A stretch of 64,000 nucleotides of DNA, taken from NCBI RefSeq assembly GCF_963678635.1, contig NC_087064.1, positions 78,530,512-78,594,511 of the forward strand, in the 5' to 3' direction. Both the position numbers and the translations under genes were made by a program. The notes beneath the pieces were generated by a model. That model was not told where the DNA came from. It searched no databases and saw nothing but the letters and a program-made list of their open reading frames with translations. This stretch comes from Symsagittifera roscoffensis. Its lineage: Eukaryota > Xenacoelomorpha > Acoela > Convolutidae. Below are positions 34,401-46,009 of the stretch, piece after piece. The stretch's first letter is position 1, and every line of letters starts with the position of its first letter.

Positions 34401-36186
34401 TTTCTTTTTTTTTCGTCAAAAATTTAGTGCAAGCAAACAGGACAAGACATTTTACATTAAGACAGGTCAATTTGAAGCCAAGTCACCTATTTGGTCGGTC
34501 AATCAGTTACAAAATAGTGGAGGGTAATTTCAGAGATTCCAGATATATGAGATTCCACTATTTAACATGTGCTTACCAAAAACAGATTTGTAAAAAAAAA
34601 TAAAACCATTTGCATGTTTATTCAGTTAAGTTTTACAAATGATGCAAAGCATCAAACAAATTTTTACCGGCCAACAAATTAAAAAATGGAAAATCTTCAA
34701 ATTTTAAATAAAGCTTCTTGACAAAAATGCTCTCATTGTTCCGACTACGGGGGAAAATTTTTTATTAACGCCCAAAAAAAATTAAAAAATATTAGATCGT
34801 TGCCTGTGTTTTTGGCAACACTGTTTTCCAATTGACTTATTTTACTAAGAGTGTCAAAAAAGCCTGAGTTCGAAATTTTTAATCAATTCAGAACCTTTTT
34901 ATCACACCATGCACAAAAAACGACGGTAATTTTGGGAAAGGTAGAAACCTTTTTACGTTTTTTTAAGAGTACATACGGTAGGATCATTCTGTGATATACG
35001 CACAGCAACCAGCTATCCTTGTTAAAACTTTTGATTTTATATTCTTATAAATAATACTTTCTAACACGTTAAATGGGAAGATAGGTTTTTTGGGCTTCTC
35101 TCAGAATCGAGACTAGCCCAAATTTTGATAACTCTATTTGATAATTTTATAATTATACTGTTAAATTATGCAATTTTGTTCAAACTTTACCGTTCCTTTT
35201 AATATTTTTAAAAAACTTAAAAAACGCGTTTGATGGTGTGGCGCCTCTTCACTCAAATATCATCTGATTTACAAGTTTTTCATTTAGTTTGACGAAAAGT
35301 AAATCCAACCTATTTTGGATTGATTGTAAAGGGGAGGGGGTTTTGAGGCAGGGGTTTGACTAAGTTTTTGACGGAAAGTTTCGATAAAAAATGAACTCCC
35401 ATAAACTGTAAGAAAATGGAGCTTACTGACACACTGTTGCATGCAAAAGATAGCTTTTTGGAACGAAACTTATTCTACACAATCTGGTTTAAAACTAAAT
35501 CTGGTTGAAAACAAAGATTGTTCTCGGTCATCTCTAAGTTTTCTCTCCTTTGTTTATATCAACGAGAAGTAATCACTTTCACATGTCGAGGTTTCTTCAA
35601 GATTCCATTGATCACATGTAACTCTTGCTTCTTCTTGCCCCGGACTCTTATCGTACAGGCCATCGTTCGTACTCAGACTTAAGCTAAAAATGAGCGTAAC
35701 TTATTTTCATTACCATTCACAGCGACCCGCCTATTAGCATGTGTGTCAATTAGCATACCCATGAACAAGCATATTGTTTAAATAATTGCTATTTCAAATA
35801 CTGCTTACTGATATTTTCTTTTTTTACCAGCGTGAAATTAGCCTATTTTATAATTATGCGAAAACTAAATTTTTATTGAAATTGCTCAATTTGCAACGAA
35901 AATACAAAGATTTTAGAGATAGTTATCAAGATTATAATTGAATATAATAAACACTTGTTTTCAACTGATTGCACACATCCGGGGTTTAGAAAGTTTTGAA
36001 GTTTTAAGTTTGTTCTTGTGAAGGTTGGATGGAGAAATTTCTGCGGCAACAAACCAATAGATTTGCCATTCAAGAGAGCGAATGTCGTCAAATTTCATCT
36101 CCCTTTGCTGCTCGTTCCTTTTGCTCTCAGAAATTTTCTTACCTTATATTTTTATATCTGCATCTTGTTAGTGAATTCAGTTTTAG
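34401..36186. other. AT-rich region, no gene recognised
   Basis: No long frame or motif. There is a perfect short hairpin at 34799-34819 (GTTGCC/GGCAAC), compatible with chance. Minus frames near 35.6 kb and at 36091-35873 are short and unrecognised. Confidence 0.5.
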
Positions 36187-36420
36187 TTATAATTTTTTGT
36201 TAACTGTTTTCGCAAAAGCGTTTTTTATTAGTTTTGGTTCTTTTAATGAGTTGCTCACACTAGAGCTACTCTTAGTGAAAATTGAGGGTCGGGATCTTAT
36301 CACATGGTGGTCACATATACTTCGAGTGACTTCGTTCTGGTGCGTGAGGTTAAACAAAGAAGTTGGATTTATAAATATGAGCGCACATAAAAAGGATAAC
36401 AATTTTAAGTTATTTTTCAT
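36187..36420 (-). CDS. Small hypothetical protein with signal-peptide-like start
   Basis: From the ATG at 36420 a 77-codon frame starts MKNNLKLLSFLCALIFINP, a short basic head and hydrophobic core like a signal peptide. A Ser-rich polar tail and a basic end follow. One Cys only. An upstream in-frame ATG exists at 36444. It could equally be a chance ORF in AT-rich DNA or a tail piece of the large element to its right. I do not recognise it. Confidence 0.2.
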   Translation of the reverse strand: MKNNLKLLSFLCALIFINPTSLFNLTHQNEVTRSICDHHVIRSRPSIFTKSSSSVSNSLKEPKLIKNAFAKTVNKKL

Positions 36421-36760
36421 TAAACCACTTCGTATTGTGAACATACAACATTGCGGGCAAATTATTATTACTTGTTAAAATTAATTCAATTTTAAATTAA
36501 TGACAATTAGTTTCACTATGAAATGGGAAGTTTAATTTGAGTTGAGTTTTTATCTTGGTTTTTATTTTCTATTTTCAGAGAAATGTTTGGTAAAATTTAA
36601 AAAAAAGGTGAAACACACGTGTAAAAAGTGTGAGTGTTTTATGTTCTTTTCATTAGTAGTATTGTAAATTCATACTTACGACGGGTCGTGCTCCAAAAAA
36701 AATCCATGGGGGAAGTTATTTTTGACGGTGTCTGAGTTTATTAGAAGCGGCCAAAGAAGC

Positions 36761-38126
36761 TCAAGCGCGCCGATGATTTTTTACTTCTTCGGTGACTGCG
36801 AAAAACTCATGCTTAGATTTTTGAATGAGGTTATGTAATTTGCGATTCAACCTAAAATTATGGATGTTTTCTAAAACGGTGATTTCATTGGGTTGGATAT
36901 ATTCATGCGGGATAATAATGGGGCGGGAGTCTTCAAGCAGTATCTTGTTGGTGAGGGGGCAAAAGCTATACATTTGACGTACGGGATCATAGTCATGGAG
37001 GATGCCATGAAACTTAGTTGATTTGAAGCAATATTTGAAGTTTAGAAATAAAGCTGATGTTTATCTAGAGTTAATAAAAATGAAACGGTGGCGAGGATTG
37101 TAGGATGGTGAACTGTGAAGAATAAGTTGTTAGATGTTTTTTATAATAAGTGTAACTCTGTGTGAGTTTGGGTTTCAACATAATTTCATGAGAACAAATA
37201 TTATCTTGTTTTTTTTGGTGTTAGCAAATTGAATGTTAGTGCAAAGTGATCAAACTTACTAAAAATGGTTCGTAAGCTTTTGTGTTCATTAGTGCAATGG
37301 TCAATAATGTGATCGAATTTCTAGTTGATGCTATCAAGGTGAAATTTGTATTCAGTTTTAATGAAAAATTTTGTAGTTAGTTCTGCATTCACTGCAGGGT
37401 CAGTATCATGAGGTGAGTCTTTCATGTATCGGACGACTATGTGGTCATAGTGATTAATGGAATTTCTATAAGTTGTTTGCTTAAGCCTATGTTCGTGAAA
37501 TGATTTAGGAGAAGTGTGTCAATTAATTTAGTTAATAATTGAGTCGCAAAGTTCGTCGTCGTCAGTATTCTTAGGGTGTTTTTGATGGGTTAGTGAAAAT
37601 ATAATATGATATCCATGAGAGGGTCGGTATTAAGGATTGTTCATCAACATATTGGGCTCCCTGGGCTTGATTTTCTCCGTTCCGTTGTAGTAGGTGCACT
37701 GGTGGAAAAAGGGAAGGTTTTCTACGAAAAATGAGGCTGTTTTAGTATGGCGTGGATAATGGTATAGAAGTCGAGATGCTGATGGGAGGTTAATGCGAAA
37801 TTGTGGTGTATGATTTGGGTATTTGCGTTTCATAAAAACTCTTTGTGCGGGTGTGGGGGCAATGTGGACAGATGGGATGGATGATTCTTAGGTCGAAGCG
37901 GAGTGGTTGAAATGGTGAATAGTTAATGAGTTAGTAGTGTTATGAATTTGTTGCCGATGAGTAATAAAATCGTCCCAGTCATGCTCAAGCTGGTCATCTG
38001 GGATGGGGCTAGGTACATCGGGTGCATTACTGGAAAGAAGAGAAAGGATAGGGGTAGCGTCAGTGTGTGACAAGGCGGAGCCAGAGTTTCCAATTTCATC
38101 TTCGTTTGGGGTAAGCTGTACCACAT
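36761..38126 (-). pseudogene. Downstream minus-strand frames of the second LTR element
   Basis: Short frames at 38124-37888 (acidic, Asp/Pro-rich: LSSNAPDVPSPIPDDQ), 37833-37630 and 36973-36761 (VLENIHNFRLNRKLHNLIQK) share the A/C-rich bias of the element and have no recognised domain. They may be the 3' part of an env-like or accessory gene. Weak support individually. Confidence 0.3.
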
Positions 38127-39694
38127 TGTGACTTTTTTAGGATCTAATGGGACAGCTGAATCCCAAAAAAGTTCATCGTGACAATTTGTCTAGAAAATGT
38201 ACTTTAAATTTTATAAAAGATAGGAATTTATTGTTAGCACCTTTTGCCTTCAAATACATAGAGTGGTGGATTTTTTTTAGTGCAAGTTTTAAAAAAAACC
38301 AGAGAATGTTTCCCTCATAATCAACGAAGTTACAGCGGTTATATGATAGGATCTATCCTGCATAAAGTATTTTGTGTACTGCTAAAGCGAGAGATTGTAA
38401 GTTTTGTGATCGTTCTAATTCACGTAAATGATGTAGTGTTTCGAGTTCTGAAAATAAATTTTCTTGAAAAAGTCTTCTAATTGTGTAGTCAAGTTTCGTA
38501 TCAAGATAAATGTCTTAGTGAATTGCGCCAAATATGTGTTGCTCATTATTGAGAGTTCTTGAGGTCGATTTTTTTCACAGTTTTCTGGGAGAACATTTCC
38601 TCCAACGTTTCCATTGCTTTTGTAAAATGTTACCGGTATGTGAGATTTTTTTCATTTTCTCTGTTTTGATTTGTGTCGGCTATGTCAATGGTGAATTTGC
38701 CTGTTTTCTTATAAAACTTCCATCGTATTCAACAGTTATTTCTGAATATTGGGCACGAAAAATTGGCTTTGGTTATTTGCATGCTAATTCGGTTTCAGGG
38801 TAAGTTTGAAAACATGCTAGTTGATTTTCTAATATGTGTATCTTCTTATATGTTTTGGGATTTGAACTTTTTTGATCAGGACGAAGTATTTTGTTACTGA
38901 AATTTTATCATTCTTGCGTGAACTTTAGCGAGTTTAAATGTGGTCTATGTGTCTTCAGGGAACCAAACTATAGTTGCTTGTTGTCGTGTTGTCGGATCGC
39001 AATTGCCTTGATCGCTTTTATAAACTAAGCAAATTCCTTGATATATTATGATGCCATCTTTTAAATCTCTTTGTACTTTTCTAAGTGGAATTTTCACTTA
39101 AAAAACAATATCTCTTGGTATTCAGAACTTTTTGGGGCTCCTTTATAGTTTGTTGGGTTATTATTTCCAATATGTCATAAATTAAACGTCCGTGCGCACC
39201 ATGATAAGGAAATTTGTCATCTAGTTGGATATGGCCTTGTTGTTATTCAATTTGAGCTTGGTGTTTGGAGTCTGGGAAAACTTAAAAACTTACTAACTTT
39301 CGAGTTTTTTCCCTAGTAATGACTATTTTTAACCGCTTTAGTTCATTTTTTCAATCTTTTGTGTCAAGATGTAATAATCGTTATATTATATTTGTAAAAA
39401 ATTTTCCTGATTCAGTCTCTTTTTGTTTCCATTTGAAACTTGTGAACAATGTAATTCTTTTCACAAAATTTTTCTAAGAATTTACAACCTGTTAGAGTTG
39501 TAGCGCGGGCTTTAGAGCAAAGTGTGGAAAATACAGATTCAATATTGATTCAATGTCTTGTGTTTCAGATTTTCATTGTGTGACCTGGTTAATTGCATTT
39601 TTGTGTAATGTTTTTGTTGGTGATCTCCACAATCATAATATGTAACAAGGAGATCTTGTGGTCCTGTACGGGGTAAAGGATTTTCGTGATTTGT

Positions 39695-40220
39695 GGTGCA
39701 CTAATAGAGAAAAGGAACTGCTCGGTAAAAAAAAATTGAACTTTAAATGTGTACAAGAGTCTTGAAAAAGGTTTGTAAAAAGTTATATAGCCTATGGTCT
39801 TTTTTGTGCATTTATCGTATTTATATTTTATGTCAGTTGTTATAAATGGAAAGGGTAAGTATTTGTTGGTTCACGGTGCACTAATAGAGAAAAGGAACTG
39901 CTCGGTAAAAAAATTGAACTTTAAATGTGTACAAGAGTCTTGAAAAAGGTTTGCAAAAAGTTATATAGCCTATGGTCCTTTTTGTGTATCTATCGTATTT
40001 ATATATTAAGTATGTTGTTATAAATGGAACGGGTAAGGATTTGTTGGTTCAAGGTGCACTAATAGAGAAAAGGAACTGCTCGGTAAAAAAATTGAACTTT
40101 AAATGTGTACGAGAGTCTTGAAAAAGGTTTGCAAAAAGTTATATAGCCTATGGTCTTTTTTGTGTGTCTATCGTATTTATATATAAAGTCTGTTGTTATA
40201 AATGGAAAGGGTAAGGATTG
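39695..40220. repeat. Triplicated ~178-bp direct repeat
   Basis: Copies start with GGTGCACTAATAGAGAAAAG at 39695, 39875 and 40053 (periods 180 and 178) and run to about AAATGGAAAGGGTAAG. Differences are few, so the triplication is much younger than the decayed element it sits in. Confidence 0.92.
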
Positions 40221-40684
40221 AACGGTGATGTCTGGTTGTGACCGTGGTAATGGGTAAGTTAATAAGTTGTTTAATTTTGTTGTTGATTTAAGATTTAAAC
40301 TTAAGTTCTGCTATGACAGTATCGGAATATTATGTTCTTGGATGACTTTGGGAATATCGTGTCTATAAGGTACTCTATTGAATAAACAATTATGGAGGCG
40401 ATTACTATCGAGGTAATGCGCAAAAAGGGGAAGGGTGGTACAAATGAGTTCCAGTCTAAGCGTAGTTTGTTTTTGCTTTGTAGCTCGCGATATCTGTCAC
40501 TTAGTTGACTTGGAAAAGTTTTGGGGAGTGTAGTTGATGTTGTTAGACCTGTGACCGAAGGTGTTGAGGGAAAGTATAATGTTTCTAGTAATGAGAAGGT
40601 TACATCTTAAGAAATTTCTATGGGCTCATTTACAAGGTTGAGAAAATGTTGGGTCACCCAATGTGGGAGTCTTTGTGATGAAGT

Positions 40685-40703
40685 GGGGGGGGGGGGGGGG
40701 GGG
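40685..40703. repeat. G19 homopolymer
   Basis: Nineteen consecutive G. On the minus strand it is a run of CCC (Pro) codons between two open stretches that lie in different frames, so length change at this run may have broken the frame. Assembly error in length is also likely. Confidence 0.9.
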
Positions 40704-42304
40704 TTGAAGGTTTTTCACGAATTAGTTCGGAGGTAGGTGCTGAACCTAAAGAATCTGATGGACGATATGGTGAACTTTGTTGAGAAGTGAAGCCTAGTCG
40801 TGGGGGTTACTTTGTAATGTACTATGGGAAAGGTCCAAGGTGTTTGATGTTGGAGATGATGGTATAAAAAATTGAACACTTGATGTCGTTAGGTTTCTAT
40901 TGCGTCGGGGATAAATAAGTTATCTTCCAATTGAAGTTGTTGGATTTTGTTTTTGACTTAAATAACTTGTTCTCTTAAAGTTTTATGTTTTGAGGAGAAA
41001 ATATTATATGTTGGTTCGTAATTTGGTTTGCCGAGGGGGGAATAACGATGTGCGGGTGTTAATGGTTCTGATAATGATGCGTGTCTTTTTTTAAGGTGTT
41101 GGGTTTTTCTGCATTTGATAAACTAGTAGATGATTGGGGTTGATTTAATCGACTAGATTTAGGTGTTGATTGGGGATTTTGGAGTGGGTTGCTAGGTGGG
41201 GAATCGTGATAGGGTTTGGATTTTGATACTTATCTATTACTTTTTTCGATGTGTTATTTAGGTTTTTGCTCCTGATCGTAATCTTCAGCAAAAAAGGGGA
41301 TTTAAAACTTTGTTCTAGAACAAAGGCAATTAGATCTTTCTTCATAAAATTATAAAGTGTCAGGATGAGGGAAGCTATTAAAATTAGAAAAATTTTAAAA
41401 AGATTAGGATAGTCTTTTTTAGTTGTTAAGTTTCGTCTCAACAAAGAAAAATTATCCAGAATCGTACCTGATTAGGTGGTCAATAGTTTTGTAAAGCGAA
41501 TGGTAGGTTTAAACAAGGTAATAGAAAAGTCTAAATTGTATACTGAAAACTAGGAATAGGACAATTATAAATTATAAAAACTCTGTTATGAAAAAAGGCA
41601 AAATGTGAAAGTTGTCGAAAAAGTTGTAGAAATTTCTGAAGAATCATTTAAAAATTTCTAGAACTGATTTGAAAGTGAACGTTCGAAACCTGATTTATTT
41701 TGTCGAAGTGTTTTTTTTGGAGTTATATTAAGTGCGGTCGAATTGTTTATTGATTTTTGACAAGTGGGTTGGGTTTGAACAAATTTTGGCGAAGAGAAGT
41801 CTGGAGGTTGAGGTATCAGGTTTCTGACTCTGGGTTTTTTTAGGTTTAGGACTTTAGGTTTTTTTCGTGGGATGATGAGGGGATTTTGGGAGGCAGGTCA
41901 GATTTAGGCTGAGTGATTTGGTTGATTTTTGTCTTTAGGCTAATTTAAAGAACTTTTTGGTGATTTTTTGGGTGCAAATTGAGACAAAATTTTTGATTTT
42001 TGTGTTGATTGATAGAAGGGGGTTGCAACTTTGATATGATATTTATTTAAATTGACAAGTATAGGGGTATTGTTTATTTTTTGACATGGAGATCTTGGAG
42101 TCGGAATTATAGATCTAGTTCGTGATGGAGTTATATCGGCTAATAATAGCAGTGGTATTCGAATAAAGAGGTTGACAATATTGGTTGATTTTGATTTAGT
42201 TATTTGTGAGAAATAGAAAAATGGATATGGCTGATGAAAGTAAGTGTTAATTGTCTAGATGTGTGAAATAAATTTTTCTGATATAATGGTAGTGATAGTA
42301 ATAA

Positions 42305-42564
42305 TTAATCAGAGAGGTTAATAAATTTTTGAAAGTCTCGGAGTAAACTTTTATCTCCTAAAATTATAACATCGGCTTTTTCGGGTTTTATTTTTTGATT
42401 GTGCCAAGATTTCATTTGTCTGATGACAGGGTCAAGTTTTTGATAATTTTGGAGTAATTGAGATGTTAATTTTACTGTAAAGGCTACAAAGATGTTTTGA
42501 ATTTTGTTATTTGAAAGAGGATCACCGTCCGAAGTGCCTTGGAAATCAAATATTTTATTGATAG
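42305..42564 (-). pseudogene. Pol segment after RNase H, second LTR element
   Basis: Eighty-six codons without a stop, including LLQNYQKLDPVIRQMKSWHN and ADVIILGDKSLLRDFQKF. The pattern (a run ending DPVI-x-Q-x-x-x-W-H, then a LL-x-x-F block) fits the tether between RNase H and integrase in gypsy-type Pol, where the DPV block is common. It follows the RNase H piece in the right order. I saw no HHCC zinc motif after it. Confidence 0.5.
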
Positions 42565-43079
42565 TTTAATTTTGACTTGTTTTGAAGGGTACTGCCAGTT
42601 TTCTTGTTTCAAATAGATCTTCTTTTTTTCACTGGGAATGATTTATTTCGTTGTTGCTTTTGTCGAGGCATTTTTAACTGTGTAATATTTTTGATCCACG
42701 ATGAGTATGGCATAGATTGAATTTGTCTTTTACTAGTAAATCAACTTCAAAAAGATTGTTTTGGCAAACTAGATATAGTTGAAAATGTTGTAAAGTATTT
42801 ATTTGTTTAGTAAAAGAGTCAATTTTGTCTGCGTGTTTACATTCTAACCGTGATGATGTTTTGTCTTTTGCGAAAATTAAATTTATATTCTGTGGTGTTT
42901 CTACAGTTGTTTTTCATGTAAATAGTTCGGGTGGTGTATTTTGATTAAGTGTTTCGGGTAAAGCTAGGTTTTTGACTGCTGTCCGGACGATATGCGAATT
43001 TTGAAATTTCCTTGAAATTAAATGAAATCTGGATATTTTATGGTTGTGGTTAAAGGTTTGGGTAAGGAGAAATACGGTG

Positions 43080-43262
43080 TTGATGATCTGTAAATAAAAC
43101 TATTAGTTGTTTTGATCCAAGAAAATAAAATTCAATTTTGGTTAGTGTATATAAGATGGCTGTACACTTTTTCATGAGTGTGGAGAGTCTTAATTCTGAT
43201 ATTAAGTTTGCCGATATTAAATTCGATTTGTTTGTGTCTTGATGGGATTTTAAAGGAGCCGC
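43080..43262 (-). pseudogene. RNase H fragment, second LTR element
   Basis: An uninterrupted stretch reads SELRLSTLMKKCTAILYTLT then FYFLGSKQLIVLFTDHQH. It matches the gypsy RNase H pattern in which a Glu in the S-x-x-E helix block is followed by L-x-G-x-x-x-x-V-x-T/F-D-H with the later catalytic Asp. The first block with its Asp is not seen, so the domain is partial. Confidence 0.7.
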
Positions 43263-43559
43263 GCCATTTCCAAAATTGGAAACAATTCACATGGCGCAAA
43301 ATGGCTGATTTGATCTAAAATTGTATTTGAAATCTGTTTAGTGAGAAGGATTTTGATTTGAATGAAGCGTTTTTGATGTTCTTAGGTCCATTCAAGGTTG
43401 TTTTGTTATCTAAGAAACTTATTTACGTAGAAAATTTTTTTAAAAGGAAATCTGTTTTTTTTTGGATGGTGGTTGAAGTTTTCAACTTGTGGTTTCCGAG
43501 AATTCAAAGATAATATTGCGATTCCGTCAAAAACATGTTCAAGAATTTGTACACGACTC

Positions 43560-43860
43560 TTTTAATAGAGTCTGATGATATTTATTTGAATTCGTATTGT
43601 TGGTTTCCAATAACGAAAGTTGTCAAGCTGTGTGATTGTTCATCTAGTGGCATTTGATTTTATGAGCTATTCATATCTGCTGCGGCATAGTTTTGTCCGT
43701 TTACTTTTATGAGTATTTTTTGTATGGGTTCTATTGGACAATTGCATTTTGATTAGTCAGATAATGAAATTAGATATCGATCCACTCAAACTATTTCAGA
43801 GATTCTCCTTTCGCGAGAATAATTTTTGGGTTGAGAAATTGGTTAACTCCTTTTGTTTGT
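43560..43860 (-). pseudogene. Reverse transcriptase fragment, second LTR element
   Basis: The frame reads CNCPIEPIQKILIKVNGQNY, then AAADMNSS-stop-NQMPLDEQ and SLTTFVIGNQQYEFK. This is the RT fingers-palm block around the first catalytic Asp (43677-43675), with the usual Tyr replaced by a stop at the S-A/S-Y position. It is followed by the conserved PLDE and TTF-x-x-x-x-x-x-x-x-F motifs. The second catalytic box was not found downstream, so part of the palm is missing or too decayed to see. Confidence 0.75.
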
Positions 43861-44889
43861 TGTTCTTTTTTGACTGGTGACATCATTTCATATTGTTCAA
43901 AGATGTCTAAAAGACTGTTTACTTTAAGTTTTAAATGTATTGAAACTTTGCTTGCGTGTTGTTTTTTGAAAATTACGTAGATTTAAAGTGGAAAGTGTTT
44001 TAGTGCATGTGTTTTTCCAACATCAAATCAAGATGTAGCATAAACCGTGGAGTATTTTACTATTAAACCAGCTAAGTGATTAATTCTGAGAATTTTAAAA
44101 ATCAGCGTTGTTTGCTTGTGTATTTTGAATTTTCAAAAGCGCGTTTGAATAAAAGGTTTTTTTTTGTAAAATAATCTTTGTTTCTTTTCGAAGCATTGAT
44201 GATATGATCAATAGATAATTCTTCATTAACAATTCTTGATTGGCAAATGTCTAGCAATTTTAAGATTTTTTTTACTCTGTTGGCCTTTTCCTGTGTAGGA
44301 TGTAATGTTGCATTTTTTCCCAATATCCTAAAAGTCCTACAGAAAGAATAATTTTGTATGGCAAAAATCTTAAAATATGTTTTTTGGATATGTTTTTGTG
44401 TTTTTAGCGTATTTTATAGATGAAATTGTTATTCCAAAATTTTTGTGAATTGGTCTGAAGTCAAGGTCATACATATATATTTTTTGTGTGTATTCTGATC
44501 GTTTTTAAGTTAATGAGATTGATTGATAGAGAAATTGTATATATTTCCAGTTTAGTTGTATTAAGTGTTTTCGTTGTTGATTATACACGGGGAAAAATTA
44601 GAAAAATTATGTGTTGTTTATTTAATTGTTGAAAAAAGTTAGAGATGTTTTAATTATATTTATCAGTAATTTGTAATTTGTAATTTGCTATTTAGATTTT
44701 TTAAAGTTGGAACATATTTTGTAATAAAAATATTTCAAATATTTTGTGCTTAATATCTGTAATATGAAAAATCTTCTTAAAGTTTTTAATAAAAAGTTTC
44801 TTTTGTTTCATTGTTCGTGTTGGTATAAGTGAAAATTGAATCTTTCCATTGCTTGTTAAAGTTATGCTTGTGGCTTGTGCTTATGCTTG

Positions 44890-45020
44890 TGCTGTGGCTA
44901 GGTTACTGTAGGTTTTAGAAGATAAGAGTTTTGGGTGTGGATTACGGGTTTTATTCCATGTAGAAAAATTAATGATATTTGATTCTGCTCCGGAATTCAT
45001 TAAAATATCTATTTCAAAAT
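44890..45020 (-). pseudogene. Aspartic protease active-site region, second LTR element
   Basis: Reads EIDILMNSGAESNIINFSTW with N-S-G-A where retroelement proteases have D-S/T-G-A. The Asn codon is at 44997-44995, so the single catalytic Asp has been lost by one G-to-A change on the coding strand. It lies between Gag and RT as expected. Only this half of the domain is clear. Confidence 0.7.
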
Positions 45021-46009
45021 TTGGTGGTTGAAGTTGTTTTTTATGCTTTCTGGAAGAAGTGGAATTGTCTCATTTTTTTTTTTGGTAGTGATACTTTGTT
45101 TGTTGTGTTTTGATAGATGACAGTGATTTTTTTTGGAGTTTCGAGTACGAGTGGAGTGTAATTTTTAATGTTTCTCGGTCAGTCTGTGGATCTTGAACGT
45201 TTGAATTAGGGTTCCCATTCTGATAATAAACTGAATCGTTTGGTATTTTGTAATCATGTTCTATTTTTAACATGTTAACGACTAATGTGTTTTCGGTTTT
45301 GCTTCGGTCATCTGTGCTTTCGCAGTGCATATGGTTTAGTTGAATTTTTAAAGTTTCCGTGTCATCATTACCTGGTGGGTCTGGAGTTGTTTCTTTTTAG
45401 ATTGTACTTCATTGATTTGCCGTTGAATTTTTGGTGTATATATTCTATTGCTTCGATTTTGTCGATTTGAAATTTTCGAATTGTTTCGATATGGTGACTG
45501 AGAGGAGTATCTTAATATTTTTTGCCAAATATTATGTCTTTTTATAGAGTCATCAAGTGTTCTAATGTTATAGCTGTTTTTATATGGCCTGTTGTTTGAG
45601 TATTTCTGTGTTTTATTGTTAGAATATTTTATCTAAAGATTGTTTGAATAAATTCGGTTTTGGTTGTATGAAGAGTTTCTTGATCGGTCATTAGAATAGT
45701 ATCTATTTGCAGGTTTTGAAATGAATGGTTTCTATGATAATTTGAGTAGTCACTTCTGTTAGAGTTTCATCTGTACTGAATATTCTGACTATTTGATCTA
45801 CTGTATCCGTTATGTGAAAAATTTTGTGATATTAATCTATCTGGTGATTTTCCCCAAAAATATTGGAATAAGAGGATTGTGCTCCGCTATTTTTATAGCT
45901 AGTTGGAACTGGCTTTCCCGAGCTTTTATTTTTTGAATGTTCTTGTTAGAAAAGCTTTGCTCCTTTTTCATGTATTGATAAAAAGATTTGTTTGGTTTTT
46001 GTGTTTTAG

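Larger units (their letters stand above)
38420..41444 (-). pseudogene. Membrane and Cys-bearing frames, possibly env-like
   Basis: Downstream of pol on the minus strand there are several stretches of 60-130 codons with few stops. One near 41.40-41.33 kb has a hydrophobic helix (LFKIFLILIASLILTLYNF), another near 40.43-40.36 kb a second one (ITSIVIASIIVYSIEYLI). Further on (39.7-39.45 kb) are Cys-containing segments (VTYYDCGDHQQKH; then C-x10-C-x6-C spacing), and at 38.65-38.42 kb a frame with Asn-rich polar and helical stretches. Position after pol plus hydrophobic and Cys segments suggest an envelope-like gene, but I recognise no family and the frame is broken many times. Confidence 0.35.

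Noticed and set aside
34799-34819. Hairpin GTTGCC/GGCAAC as a terminator or small RNA
   Set aside because: Six-base stem in AT-rich DNA with no conserved copy; chance is likely.
38534-38803. Plus-strand 89-codon ORF with hydrophobic stretches
   Set aside because: It lies in the T-rich strand opposite the second LTR element; T-rich DNA gives Phe/Leu/Val-rich frames by composition.
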